Origin: Desulfobacterales bacterium
GTDB lineage: Bacteria > Desulfobacterota > Desulfobacteria > Desulfobacterales > C00003106
Reading direction: 5' to 3'
NCBI GenBank assembly: GCA_030672555.1
Contig: DAOVGD010000127.1
Location: 1-29,008, forward strand
Length of the DNA: 29,008 nucleotides
Both the position numbers and the translations under genes were made by a program. The notes under the pieces were generated by a model. It was not told where the DNA came from. It did not search any database and saw only the letters and a program-made list of their open reading frames with translations. Below are positions 13,760-22,042 of this stretch, in pieces (the first letter of the stretch is position 1; the number at the start of each line of letters is the position of its first letter).

Positions 13760-14932
13760 CTAACCCCGTGATACACTGGGAAGTGTTTGCTGTGGCTCTG
13801 TCAGACTAAATTTCCCTTTGAGAATCCATTGCTTTAAGACTTCTGCAATTTCACGCGCTTTCACAAGACTCGACATCGGTACTGTAGGGACATCTTTTCC
13901 ATGTATCTGAATGGTGCCGCTTTTCAATTGGGCATAATTTACCGTACCACAACTTTTGGAGCCCCCTTTTGGATTCCCATAGTCGACAATGTTGGTAAAG
14001 ATCTCTTCATCTGATACAGCAGCATACTGAACGATCTCTTCATTCAAGACAGGGATAGGGATACCTAGTCCTACAGCCAGTGAACATCCATATCCCTGTA
14101 GACTGACTCCTACCAGCCACTCCGGTTTCATCTGTTTGAGATCACCCATGACCCATATGGTCCCTGCAGGGACAAGAGGGACTCCCCTTTTTGTTCGTTT
14201 GACATTGGGTTTGTGTTGTGTCCCTTGCCAGGATACAAATCCTATACTTCCCCCTAAAAATATTCTAGTCCCTATTCCAATAGTCAGATAATATGGATCG
14301 TTTATTAGAGGACTCAGTTGCCCGGCTGTGGCATAGTTGGCGTTGCCGGCGCGCGGCCGCAATGTTCCCATGTAGGTATAGATGGTTCTTTTGGAAAGAT
14401 TTACAGCGCAGTTGTAATTTTGGTAGGCATTGCGGGGGTTGCACAGTGTCGCCTGGGGTAAGCTTTTTAAAGTAATATTTTTTTCAAAACCTCGATTCGG
14501 ATAACAATCGGTTCCATAGGCTTCTACTTTCAACCGAATCTTCTTCCCGGCCAACAGATCGTTAATTACGTGCCCGCCACCGTATTTAAATTCTCCGGGA
14601 TATACCTTGTTTAGCGGGTCATCTTCCGCAGGTTCAGCTGCTCCAAGATAGCAGTCAACCGCCGCCAACCCCGCGTATGCCGGGACATTATTAAACCAAA
14701 CCTTGGATGCCTTGGTGCCGGGTACTGAATGGCCGAAGTTGATGAGGACACCGGAAGAACACATTGGTGAAAAGGTCCCCGTGGTAACCACATCGACCTC
14801 TTTGGCAGCCTTTACAGCCCCTTTTTTTCTTACTATATCGATGATCTCTTCAGCCGTGACCACCACAGCCTTACCATCTTTAATCTTACGGTTTATTTCA
14901 TCATATGTCTTTTGTACCTTATGGTTTTTCAT
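13760..14932 (-). CDS. Homocysteine biosynthesis protein (DUF39/HcyBio)
   Basis: 390 residues. The HcyBio family (archetype MA1821 of Methanosarcina acetivorans) helps make homocysteine from aspartate semialdehyde with sulfide in anaerobes that lack the usual sulfhydrylase route. Visible marks are VTTGTFSPMCSSGVLINFGH with a candidate catalytic C58, a GGGHVINDLLAGK segment, CNPRNAYQNYNCAVN, and SWQGTQHKP. No membrane segment. In methanogens it works with MA1822, a NIL/ferredoxin-domain protein; no such partner or ferredoxin domain is in this window. It begins five bases after the M23 peptidase stop and is followed by larE, so the last two may form a sulfur-handling unit. Assignment is from family recognition. 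Confidence 0.88.
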   Translation of the reverse strand: MKNHKVQKTYDEINRKIKDGKAVVVTAEEIIDIVRKKGAVKAAKEVDVVTTGTFSPMCSSGVLINFGHSVPGTKASKVWFNNVPAYAGLAAVDCYLGAAEPAEDDPLNKVYPGEFKYGGGHVINDLLAGKKIRLKVEAYGTDCYPNRGFEKNITLKSLPQATLCNPRNAYQNYNCAVNLSKRTIYTYMGTLRPRAGNANYATAGQLSPLINDPYYLTIGIGTRIFLGGSIGFVSWQGTQHKPNVKRTKRGVPLVPAGTIWVMGDLKQMKPEWLVGVSLQGYGCSLAVGLGIPIPVLNEEIVQYAAVSDEEIFTNIVDYGNPKGGSKSCGTVNYAQLKSGTIQIHGKDVPTVPMSSLVKAREIAEVLKQWILKGKFSLTEPQQTLPSVSRG

Positions 14933-14937
14933 TGTTT

Positions 14938-16329
14938 TTATTTCTGGTTTTCACCTTTCGTTACCATGCTGATTTTATCTGTAATATTATGCTTAATCCA
15001 CGTTGCATCCCACCATTCCAGGGGGTTTACAAACGTATTGTGAATTAATACCCCAAAGTGGAGATGATCTCCTCCGGCCATTCCTGTTGTGCCGGTATAG
15101 CCGATTATTTCCCCCTTTTTTACCTCCTGTCCTGGTGTGACTGTGGAACGGCTGAGGTGGGAATAGATACTAAAGAGACCAAGTCCGTGGTCTATTATCA
15201 CAGTCTTGCCATAAATTCCAACATCATCAGCCAATACAATCTTACCATGATTGGAAGCCGGGATAGGTGAATATGCGGTAGAAGCTAAGTCTATTCCGAG
15301 ATGTGTTTGTTTGTCAATGACCCTGTCTTTATATACATAGGTACGCAGATCAGCAAAACCGGCTTTTTGTGCGGAACGGGGTAGCCTGAGGAAACGCCCC
15401 CTCCACAACATTTGAGGAGTGGAGTTTGAACATACATTCACTAATCTCTCAGAACTTGTCTGCCGTATGGTTCTGTTTACATACAGAAATTTTTCTTTGA
15501 GCGAGGCGTCTTGTTTTACGCCGTTTGTTTCAAATTCAGGCATTTTCCACCTAAGAAAATTATCAGACAGCCGAATAGTATCGCTTTTAAATTTCTTTTT
15601 ATTGATATAATATTGAAATCCAGCCTTTGATCGATTTTTGCCATAATCTAAAGCCGTCAAGAACAGGTCGGTATTTCCTCCTTGATCGTAGGGGATAGCA
15701 AAAAAGGCCATATAAATACTTTTATCTCTGAAATGGCCTGGATATCCTGGGAAGAAACGATCTCCAACCCGGACACCGGATTCAAAGACCTGTTCTGAAA
15801 CCCGATAAATTGCTAGGCCGGCGCCGCCCTGATGCATATTGTGAGAACGGCTGATAACTTCGATACACGGAGGACGTGTATCTATATTGATTTTTTGCTC
15901 AGTATATGTGTGATTTCCTTTAAAGATGCCTTTGATAGCGCAGTCCCATACCGCGATTCGCAGGTTGGCAATACCATCGGAAAGACCGAGTTCGCGCGGT
16001 CTTATAGTGATTAACACCTCTTTTTCATGAACACCGCTCCCTTTGAAGAGAGCTGTGGATAGAGTTTCATCAAATAAGGGGGTCTCTTTCTGGTCTTTTA
16101 GGATAGCGACCCATACTCTTTTGATTCCGCTTTTTTGATCTTTTAGTGTAATGGAAAGAGTTGTATCAGCACCGATGGTGTCCAGAGTAGGGGTAATGTG
16201 AAATGTCGGTGGTTCGCTTTCAAATCGAAAAAACAATACGATAAACACCGGGACAATGATAAGGAGACCTAAAAAGATAATAATCAATAGGGATCCATGA
16301 CTTAAGCCGCTTTTTTTATTGTTATTCAT
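14938..16329 (-). CDS. Membrane-anchored M23 family metallopeptidase
   Basis: 463 residues. A membrane helix at about 13-34 (LLIIIFLGLLIIVPVFIVLF) anchors the protein with the rest in the periplasm. The middle (40-330) is beta-rich and unassigned, with Ig-like segments (DTTLSITLKDQKSGIKRVWV). The C-terminal LytM/M23 domain has the zinc ligands H343 and D347 in THLGIDLA and the H422-x-H424 pair in GDHLHFGV, plus H391 in YSHL, so it should be an active peptidoglycan endopeptidase. It is the first gene of the minus-strand block and its stop is five bases before the DUF39 start. No coiled coil of the EnvC/NlpD type is seen. Confidence 0.9.
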   Translation of the reverse strand: MNNNKKSGLSHGSLLIIIFLGLLIIVPVFIVLFFRFESEPPTFHITPTLDTIGADTTLSITLKDQKSGIKRVWVAILKDQKETPLFDETLSTALFKGSGVHEKEVLITIRPRELGLSDGIANLRIAVWDCAIKGIFKGNHTYTEQKINIDTRPPCIEVISRSHNMHQGGAGLAIYRVSEQVFESGVRVGDRFFPGYPGHFRDKSIYMAFFAIPYDQGGNTDLFLTALDYGKNRSKAGFQYYINKKKFKSDTIRLSDNFLRWKMPEFETNGVKQDASLKEKFLYVNRTIRQTSSERLVNVCSNSTPQMLWRGRFLRLPRSAQKAGFADLRTYVYKDRVIDKQTHLGIDLASTAYSPIPASNHGKIVLADDVGIYGKTVIIDHGLGLFSIYSHLSRSTVTPGQEVKKGEIIGYTGTTGMAGGDHLHFGVLIHNTFVNPLEWWDATWIKHNITDKISMVTKGENQK

Positions 16330-16562
16330 AGTCTTGTTGTCATTCCTTTTAAAAAGTTTTAAGTGCCTTCAAACTTTAGTTCATTTATTTCCCCTTTAGG
16401 CACTTTCTTCAGGCACTTCTGTGTTTCCAGCTTGTCCGGAATAGGTGCCCTGATTATTTTTGCGAATTCAACAAATTTTTAAAAATATAACAAGTTGCCC
16501 CTTAAGAATCAAGAGTTGTTTAGTAGTAAAGTGTAGTAAAGATCCTTCGCCTTTTTCGTTTC

Positions 16563-16591
16563 TTGACATTTGCCACCCTCTGGGATATTGA
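16563..16591 (+). promoter_or_regulatory. pyrG: Possible pyrG promoter
   Basis: TTGACA (16563-16568), 17 bases, TATTGA (16586-16591). The 395-base gap 16330-16724 between divergent M23 and pyrG genes otherwise holds AT-rich sequence, a small AAGTGCCT/AGGCACTT hairpin (about 16359-16422) and a dispersed repeat just after this promoter. Confidence 0.4.
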
Positions 16592-16594
16592 AAA

Positions 16595-16637
16595 AAGTGA
16601 CCAATCAAGCGAATTGAAGACTTTTTACGAAGTCATC
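16595..16637. repeat. Dispersed 43-bp repeat, copy 1
   Basis: This 43-base segment (core GTGACCAATCAAGCGAATTG, then GACTTTTTACGAA) matches the reverse complement of 24735-24777 at 40 of 43 positions by eye. Copy 1 lies in the pyrG leader, copy 2 at the ptsN stop. Confidence 0.7.
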
Positions 16638-16724
16638 AATTTGGAGAAGTTACTTTTGGTCTTGCGTAGATCCTTAGCTGAGTCATTTAAAATTTGTGAT
16701 AGTCTTTAGGTGGGTTCGTATTAT

Positions 16725-18377
16725 ATGAAAACAAAATTTATATTTGTTACAGGTGGTGTTCTTTCTTCGTTAGGGAAGGGCCTTGCATCAGCCGCGATCG
16801 GAGCCCTTCTCGAAAGCCGTGGGCTATCCGTTACCTTTCAAAAACTTGACCCGTATATCAATGTCGACCCCGGCACAATGAATCCTTTTCAGCATGGCGA
16901 AGTTTTTGTGACAGATGATGGAGCAGAGACTGATCTTGACTTAGGCCACTATGAGAGATTTGCCAATGTGCGGTTGGGTAAAAAAAATAACTTTACCTCC
17001 GGCAAGATCTACTATTCGGTGATTATGAAAGAACGTCGTGGGGATTACCTGGGGGGAACGATTCAGGTCATTCCACACATCACCGATGAGATCAAAAAAA
17101 GTATTCTTTTAATGACAAACAGCGCAGACGTGGCAATCATAGAGATCGGTGGCACAATAGGTGATATAGAGAGTCTCCCATTTCAGGAGGCGATTCGTCA
17201 GTTCAAGTGGGATGTGGGAAAAGAGAACGTTTTGTACATCCATCTCACCCTGGTCCCCTATATCAAGACAGCCGGTGAGGTTAAAACAAAGCCGACCCAG
17301 CACAGTGTCAAGGAACTTCGAAGCATAGGGATCCAGCCGGATATTATCCTCTGTAGAACAGAAAGGTTCTTGAGCAAGGATATCAAGAAGAAGATTGCTC
17401 TGTTTTGCAATGTGGATGTGGACCAGGTTATTACTGCAAAGGATGTTGAATCTATTTACGAGGTCCCTCTTGTTTTCCACCAAGAACATCTTGATGACAA
17501 GATTGTAAAGCTTCTTCATATGTGGACACGCGCTCCCCGGCTGGAGGCCTGGGAAGAGCTTGTGGAGAAAATTAAAAATCCAAAGTCTTCAGTATGCATC
17601 GCTATTGTTGGAAAGTACATAGATTTAAAAGAGTCATATAAAAGTTTAAATGAGGCATTAGTTCACGGAGGCATTGCGAACGACTGCGAGGTAGCGCTTG
17701 ATTTTGTTGATTCAGAGGCGTTAGAGAGTTCGGAGTGCGCCGAGTTCTTGGGCAATACGGATGGAATATTGATTCCAGGAGGGTTTGGTTCAAGAGGAAT
17801 CGAAGGCAAGATGAAAGCGGTTCATTTTGCCAGGGAAGAAAAGGTGCCATTTTTTGGTATCTGTCTTGGGATGCAGATGGCAGTGGTTGAATTTGCCAGA
17901 CACGTCGCTGGTATGAAGGGGGCCAACAGTACTGAATTCGATGAAAATACCGATTTCCCTGTTATCTATTTAATGAAGGAATGGTATGATTATCAAAAGA
18001 AGACTACACAAAAACGAGACATATCTTCCGACAAAGGGGGCACAATGCGTTTGGGTGCCTACCCATGTTTACTCCGAGAAGATTCTTTTGCTTATAAGGC
18101 TTATAACAAGAAAGAACTTTCAGAAAGACATCGCCATCGCTATGAATTTAATAATCGCTTTAAGTCAGCATTGGAGGAAAAAGGCCTTATTATCAGCGGA
18201 ATGTCTCCTGATGGTGAGTTAGTCGAGATTATAGAAATTCCTGACCATCCCTGGTTCTTAGGCTGCCAATTCCATCCCGAATTTAAATCCCGTCCTATGG
18301 ATCCTCATCCCCTTTTTCGTGATTTTATTAACGCGGCCTTAAAATATAAGAGGAATAAAAAGAAAAAAGATGAGTAG
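16725..18377 (+). CDS. pyrG: CTP synthase
   Basis: 550 residues. It aminates UTP to CTP with glutamine and ATP. The ATG at 16725 was chosen because AGGTGGG lies ten bases upstream and the protein then starts in the canonical MKTKFIFVTGGVLSSLGKG; a GTG 15 bases earlier only adds five residues. The synthetase domain (1-270) carries that P-loop, the LDPYINVDPGTMNPFQHGEV and VFVTDDGAETDLDLGHYERF boxes. The C-terminal class I glutaminase has the nucleophile elbow FFGICLGMQ and the CQFHPEF His/Glu. Its last codons overlap kdsA by eight bases, coupling CTP supply and Kdo synthesis; CTP is the co-substrate for CMP-Kdo. Confidence 0.97.
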   Translation: MKTKFIFVTGGVLSSLGKGLASAAIGALLESRGLSVTFQKLDPYINVDPGTMNPFQHGEVFVTDDGAETDLDLGHYERFANVRLGKKNNFTSGKIYYSVIMKERRGDYLGGTIQVIPHITDEIKKSILLMTNSADVAIIEIGGTIGDIESLPFQEAIRQFKWDVGKENVLYIHLTLVPYIKTAGEVKTKPTQHSVKELRSIGIQPDIILCRTERFLSKDIKKKIALFCNVDVDQVITAKDVESIYEVPLVFHQEHLDDKIVKLLHMWTRAPRLEAWEELVEKIKNPKSSVCIAIVGKYIDLKESYKSLNEALVHGGIANDCEVALDFVDSEALESSECAEFLGNTDGILIPGGFGSRGIEGKMKAVHFAREEKVPFFGICLGMQMAVVEFARHVAGMKGANSTEFDENTDFPVIYLMKEWYDYQKKTTQKRDISSDKGGTMRLGAYPCLLREDSFAYKAYNKKELSERHRHRYEFNNRFKSALEEKGLIISGMSPDGELVEIIEIPDHPWFLGCQFHPEFKSRPMDPHPLFRDFINAALKYKRNKKKKDE

Positions 18378-19206
18378 AACAGAGCGCGCGGCACAGGTGG
18401 CTACTGTAGGGGATGATATAACAATAGGTGCAGGCCATCCGCTAGTGTTAATCGCGGGGCCCTGTGTAATAGAGTCCTTTGAACTAACCTATAACATAGC
18501 GCAGTTCTTGAAAGAGTTAACCGCTGAGCTAAAAATTCCCTTTATTTTTAAGACATCATACGACAAAGCCAATAGGACATCTATTAACTCTTATCGTGGC
18601 CCGGGTTTTGAGGAAGGATTGGCCATTATCTCTGAGATAAAAAAGAAGCTGGGCATTCGGGTACTTTCTGATGTCCATCGCTTTCACGAGATCCCTTTGG
18701 CTGCTCAGGTGCTTGATGTGTTACAGATCCCGGCTTTTTTGTGTCGTCAAACCGATTTCGTAATAGAAGTGGCCAAGACGGGCAAGCCGGTGAATGTAAA
18801 AAAGGGACAATTTTTGGCCCCGTGGGATATTCAGCATGTCATAGACAAGATAAAATCTTCCGGTAATACACAGGTAATCGTGACGGAACGAGGGGTTTCA
18901 TTTGGCTACAATAACCTGGTTGTTGATTTTAGAGGTCTTGCGATCATGAGATCGCTAGGGGTCCCTGTAATATTTGATGCTACACATAGCATTCAACTTC
19001 CAGGCGGGGCCGGAACATGTTCGGGAGGTCAACGCGAGTTTGCTCCGCCATTGGCCCGTGGAGCGGTTGCAGTAGGAGTTGACGGTGTATTTTTGGAGGT
19101 GCACAGCGATCCTGATCATGCCCTCTGTGATGGGCCAAACTCGGTTCGTTTGGACAATCTAAAAAAACTGTTAGTTCAACTCAAGGCGATTCATCAGTGC
19201 CTGTAA
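18370..19206 (+). CDS. kdsA: 3-deoxy-8-phosphooctulonate synthase (Kdo-8-P synthase)
   Basis: 278 residues. It condenses phosphoenolpyruvate and arabinose 5-phosphate to Kdo 8-phosphate for lipopolysaccharide inner core. Signatures are LIAGPCVIES, FKTSYDKANRTS, the R-G-P-G-F-E-E-G-L loop, LSDVHRFHE, FLCRQTDF, NVKKGQFLAPWD, TERGVSFGYNNL, and FDATHSIQLPGG. The metal-type enzymes carry a cysteine in the A-G-P-C segment: here it is present (C32) with H and D/E ligands in DATHS and DGVFLEVH, so a metal-dependent form is likely. It starts within the pyrG end. Repeats begin right after its stop. Confidence 0.97.
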   Translation: MSRTERAAQVATVGDDITIGAGHPLVLIAGPCVIESFELTYNIAQFLKELTAELKIPFIFKTSYDKANRTSINSYRGPGFEEGLAIISEIKKKLGIRVLSDVHRFHEIPLAAQVLDVLQIPAFLCRQTDFVIEVAKTGKPVNVKKGQFLAPWDIQHVIDKIKSSGNTQVIVTERGVSFGYNNLVVDFRGLAIMRSLGVPVIFDATHSIQLPGGAGTCSGGQREFAPPLARGAVAVGVDGVFLEVHSDPDHALCDGPNSVRLDNLKKLLVQLKAIHQCL

Positions 19207-19258
19207 GCGCAAGGCGCTTTACCATTTATCATTTATCATTTAACATTTGGCATTTATC

Positions 19259-19299
19259 AATGACAGATGATCAATGACAGATGATCAATGACAGATGAC
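19259..19299. repeat. 14-bp tandem repeat, nearly three copies
   Basis: AATGACAGATGATC occurs at 19259-19272, 19273-19286 and partly at 19287-19299, after ATTTATCATTTATCATTT on the other orientation (19224-19258). The same ATGACAGATGATAA words occur at 24850-24878. They occupy the kdsA-kdsC gap and abut the kdsC start. Confidence 0.7.
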
Positions 19300-19312
19300 A
19301 GAGAGCATGGCG

Positions 19313-19843
19313 ATGGTACCTATAAAAGAAAAATTGAAGAAAATCCGCCTCCTCCTTCTTGACGTTGACGGGGTCCTTACCGACGGGAAGATAATTTATG
19401 ACGATCAGGGATTTGAGACCAAATTTTTTAACGTTAAAGATGGAGTTGGTATCAGGCTTCTCATCAAGTGTGGATTGGAAGTGGGTATTATCACTGGGCG
19501 GATTTCTCGGGTAGTTCAACACCGATGTGCCAACCTGGGGATTAAGAAGGTCTATCAGGGAGCATCAAACAAGGTAGCGATATTTAAAAAAATCATCGAA
19601 GAATGTGCCCTTTCAGAAGAAGAGGTGGCTTATATAGGGGATGATTTGCCTGATCTTTCCTTATTTGATCTCGTAGGAGTTCCTATAGCTGTTGCTGACG
19701 CCCATGAACTGGTCAGAAAAAAGGCTCGTATTGTTACTAATGCCGAGGGAGGGAAAGGTGCGGTTCGGGAGGCATGCGAAATACTTCTCAAGGCACAGGG
19801 GTTGTGGGATGAAGTGATCGCCTCTTTCTATCATAATACATAA
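19313..19843 (+). CDS. kdsC: 3-deoxy-D-manno-octulosonate 8-phosphate phosphatase
   Basis: 176 residues from ATG 19313, seven bases after GAGAG; two earlier in-frame ATGs (19295, 19307) would add residues encoded by the adjacent repeat. KdsC is a HAD-superfamily enzyme that dephosphorylates Kdo 8-phosphate. HAD motif I is LLLDVDGVLTDG (D17 nucleophile, D19 acid), motif II is the T in IITGRIS, the K is in SNKVAIF and motif IV is YIGDDLPD. The short size without a cap matches the tetrameric KdsC type. It follows kdsA in the Kdo pathway and precedes the lpt genes. Confidence 0.95.
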   Translation: MVPIKEKLKKIRLLLLDVDGVLTDGKIIYDDQGFETKFFNVKDGVGIRLLIKCGLEVGIITGRISRVVQHRCANLGIKKVYQGASNKVAIFKKIIEECALSEEEVAYIGDDLPDLSLFDLVGVPIAVADAHELVRKKARIVTNAEGGKGAVREACEILLKAQGLWDEVIASFYHNT

Positions 19844-20163
19844 TCTCGTTAAGTAGTTAAGTGGTCAAGTGGGCAACCAAAGATCCGACTCGACTAATTG
19901 CGAAACGAAGTGGAGCTAAGCTCTTTGATCCTTTACAGTTATAATGGGGCATGGTATATTTAGGTTAGTTCATGGCTGATAACTCAAAGGAAATAGTAAG
20001 CAGTAAGTAGTAGGCAGTAAGGAGTAAAGACGACAGACGACAGAGAATAGAGAACAGAGAATAGTGAACAGAAGACAGAGGATAGACGAACCTCTGAATC
20101 TATTTTCTGACCTTTGATTTCTGTTCTCTGTCCTCTGACCTCTAACCCAATGACGAATGACAA
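19844..20163. repeat. Repeat-rich 320-base gap between kdsC and lptC
   Basis: No gene was found. 20000-20090 is a run of purine-rich GACAGA/GAGAATAG/AAGTAG words (CAGTAAGTAGTAGGCAGTAA, CAGAGAATAGAGAACAGAG); 20100-20146 is the opposite-strand style (TTTCTGTTCTCTGTCCTCTG), so the two halves form a degenerate inverted repeat. ATGACGAATGACAAATG at its end runs into the lptC start. Confidence 0.5.
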
Positions 20164-20733
20164 ATGCCGAAGGCAAAGATATTTCTGTTCATTTCTATAT
20201 GCTTAATGGTTATTGGTATTGTCGGGGTTTTTTGGTGGTACCGAAGTGACCAGAAGACACCCGAGACTTTATTGGAGTCTTTGCCAAAGGGTGTTGACAT
20301 TGTATTAAATGATGTTCACCATGAGTCTACGAGACACGGTGTCAAGGAATGGGTCATGGATGCCGGAAGAGCCGTGTATTTGAACTCAGAAAACAAGGTC
20401 CTTTTTGAAAATATATCAGCCACTTTTTTTTTGAAGGATGGCGACACCGTTCTGTTGACCGGGCAAGAGGGAGTATTGAACAGTAAGACCCAAGATATGG
20501 AGATCACGGGAAATGTTGTAGCCCGGGGAAGGGGATATGAGGTAAGAACAGAGGTTCTTTCCTATCGACATCAAAAAGGTATAATTTGTTCGACAGTCCC
20601 TTTTGTAATCGTAGGAAGTACTATCCGGCTTGCCGGTCATGGTATGCAATTCGATTTCGACTCAGGAAGACTTAGTGTGCAAGAGAAAGTAAGGGCTGAT
20701 ATCTGTCTGAAAATTGAGGAATTGAGGGATTAA
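20164..20733 (+). CDS. lptC: LPS export ABC transporter periplasmic protein LptC
   Basis: 189 residues. One N-terminal membrane helix (about 5-26, IFLFISICLMVIGIVGVFWW) anchors a periplasmic beta-jellyroll that passes LPS from LptBFG to LptA. The strands with LENISATFFLKDG-like text, VLLTGQEGVLNSKTQDMEITG and GNVVARGRGYEVRTEVLSY are typical of LptC/YrbK, which is poorly conserved in sequence, so position helps: it lies directly upstream of lptA and lptB. The ATG has no clear Shine-Dalgarno and lies inside a repeat (GACAAATGCC), so initiation may be weak or the start may differ. Confidence 0.85.
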   Translation: MPKAKIFLFISICLMVIGIVGVFWWYRSDQKTPETLLESLPKGVDIVLNDVHHESTRHGVKEWVMDAGRAVYLNSENKVLFENISATFFLKDGDTVLLTGQEGVLNSKTQDMEITGNVVARGRGYEVRTEVLSYRHQKGIICSTVPFVIVGSTIRLAGHGMQFDFDSGRLSVQEKVRADICLKIEELRD

Positions 20734-20750
20734 GGAATTTCTATTGATAT

Positions 20751-21317
20751 ATGTTTTTTGAGGATAAGAAAATTAAGACATTTGTTTCTATCGGCGTTCG
20801 GCTTTTGGCTCTAGTCATTTTGTTGGGTAATGCCGGTGTTGTATATTCTCGGGCCGACACAGCCTCCCCTGTTGCGGAGGATAGCTCTACTACCCCGATT
20901 CATATTGTTTCTGACAGGATGGAGGCAGATAGTAAAGAAAAGTGGGTCGAATTCATTGGAAATGTTGTTGCTACACAGGAAGGCTCTGTTATTAAGGCAG
21001 AGCGTCTTAAGATTTTTTATGTTTCAGAAAACGGCGCCGACGCTGATTCTGATTTACTAAAAAAGATTATTGCCGATGGCAATGTTAAGATAGTAACAGG
21101 TACAAAGAAGGCAACAGCGGATCATGCTGTATACACGGCTGATGATCATACATTAGTCCTGAGAGGGAATTCAAAGGCATGGTCAGGAGAAAATATTATT
21201 ACCGGCAGCAAAATTACACTCTTTTTGGATGAAAATCGCAGCATCGTGGAGGGTGACGATGAAGAACAGGTTGAGGCGACATTTTATCCTAAAAAAGAGG
21301 GTGGTCTTCTAAAATAG
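20751..21317 (+). CDS. lptA: LPS transport periplasmic protein LptA
   Basis: 188 residues with a signal peptide (1-33, ending YSRA). The OstA-like domain shows the family pattern: PIHIVSDRMEADSKEKWVEF, GNVVATQEGSVIKAERLKIF, IIADGNVKIVTGTKKATADH, AVYTADDHTLVLRGNSKAWS, and ITGSKITLFLDENRSIVEGD. It forms the periplasmic bridge that carries LPS to the outer membrane. It begins 17 bases after lptC and its TAG is directly followed by the lptB ATG. Confidence 0.92.
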   Translation: MFFEDKKIKTFVSIGVRLLALVILLGNAGVVYSRADTASPVAEDSSTTPIHIVSDRMEADSKEKWVEFIGNVVATQEGSVIKAERLKIFYVSENGADADSDLLKKIIADGNVKIVTGTKKATADHAVYTADDHTLVLRGNSKAWSGENIITGSKITLFLDENRSIVEGDDEEQVEATFYPKKEGGLLK

Positions 21318-22040
21318 ATGGGTAGTCTGTTTGTTAAAGATCTTAAAAAAGTTTATAATAAAAAAGCCGTTGTTGATGGTGTCAGTCTAGAGGTGGAAAG
21401 TGGTCAGGTTGTCGGTTTATTAGGGCCGAATGGGGCCGGCAAAACGACTACATTTTACATGATGGTGGGATTTATTAAGCCGGATGGGGGTCGGGTCTTT
21501 TTCGATGATAATGATATTACAGACAGTCCTATGTACCAAAGGGCGCGAACAGGGATCAGTTATCTTCCTCAGGAAGCCTCGGTTTTTAGGAAATTGACCG
21601 TGGAAGAAAATGTTTTAGCAATCCTGGAGACACTCCCCATTCCGAGATCAGAACAATACATACGTTTGGCGGAACTTTTGAATGAATTGAAGATCGATCA
21701 CTTAGCCAAGCAAAAGGCATATGCCCTGTCTGGAGGAGAACGGAGGCGGCTGGAGATTACGAGGGCCTTAGTAATGTCTCCTTCGTTTATTCTATTAGAT
21801 GAGCCTTTTGCGGGCGTTGATCCTTTAGCTGTGACAGATATTCAGAATATCATTGGACACCTCAAGTCAAAAGGGATAGGTATATTGATATCAGATCATA
21901 ATGTTAGAGAAACACTCGGAGTTTGCGACAGGGCTTATATCCTTAACGAAGGGCAGGTCATTGAATCAGGTGTTCCGGAGGTCATTGCCGCAAGTCCGGT
22001 TGTGAGACGAACCTACTTAGGAGAACAGTTTAAGCTTTAA
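21318..22040 (+). CDS. lptB: LPS export ABC transporter ATP-binding protein
   Basis: 240 residues, the usual LptB length. Walker A is GPNGAGKTT (36-44), the Q-loop is SYLPQEASVFRKLTVEEN, the signature is LSGGERRRLEI (138-148), Walker B is FILLDEPFAGVDP (157-169) and the switch histidine is in ISDHNVRETL. It powers extraction of LPS from the inner membrane with LptF and LptG, which are not in this window. It abuts lptA and is two bases from rpoN. Confidence 0.97.
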   Translation: MGSLFVKDLKKVYNKKAVVDGVSLEVESGQVVGLLGPNGAGKTTTFYMMVGFIKPDGGRVFFDDNDITDSPMYQRARTGISYLPQEASVFRKLTVEENVLAILETLPIPRSEQYIRLAELLNELKIDHLAKQKAYALSGGERRRLEITRALVMSPSFILLDEPFAGVDPLAVTDIQNIIGHLKSKGIGILISDHNVRETLGVCDRAYILNEGQVIESGVPEVIAASPVVRRTYLGEQFKL

Positions 22041-22042
22041 TC

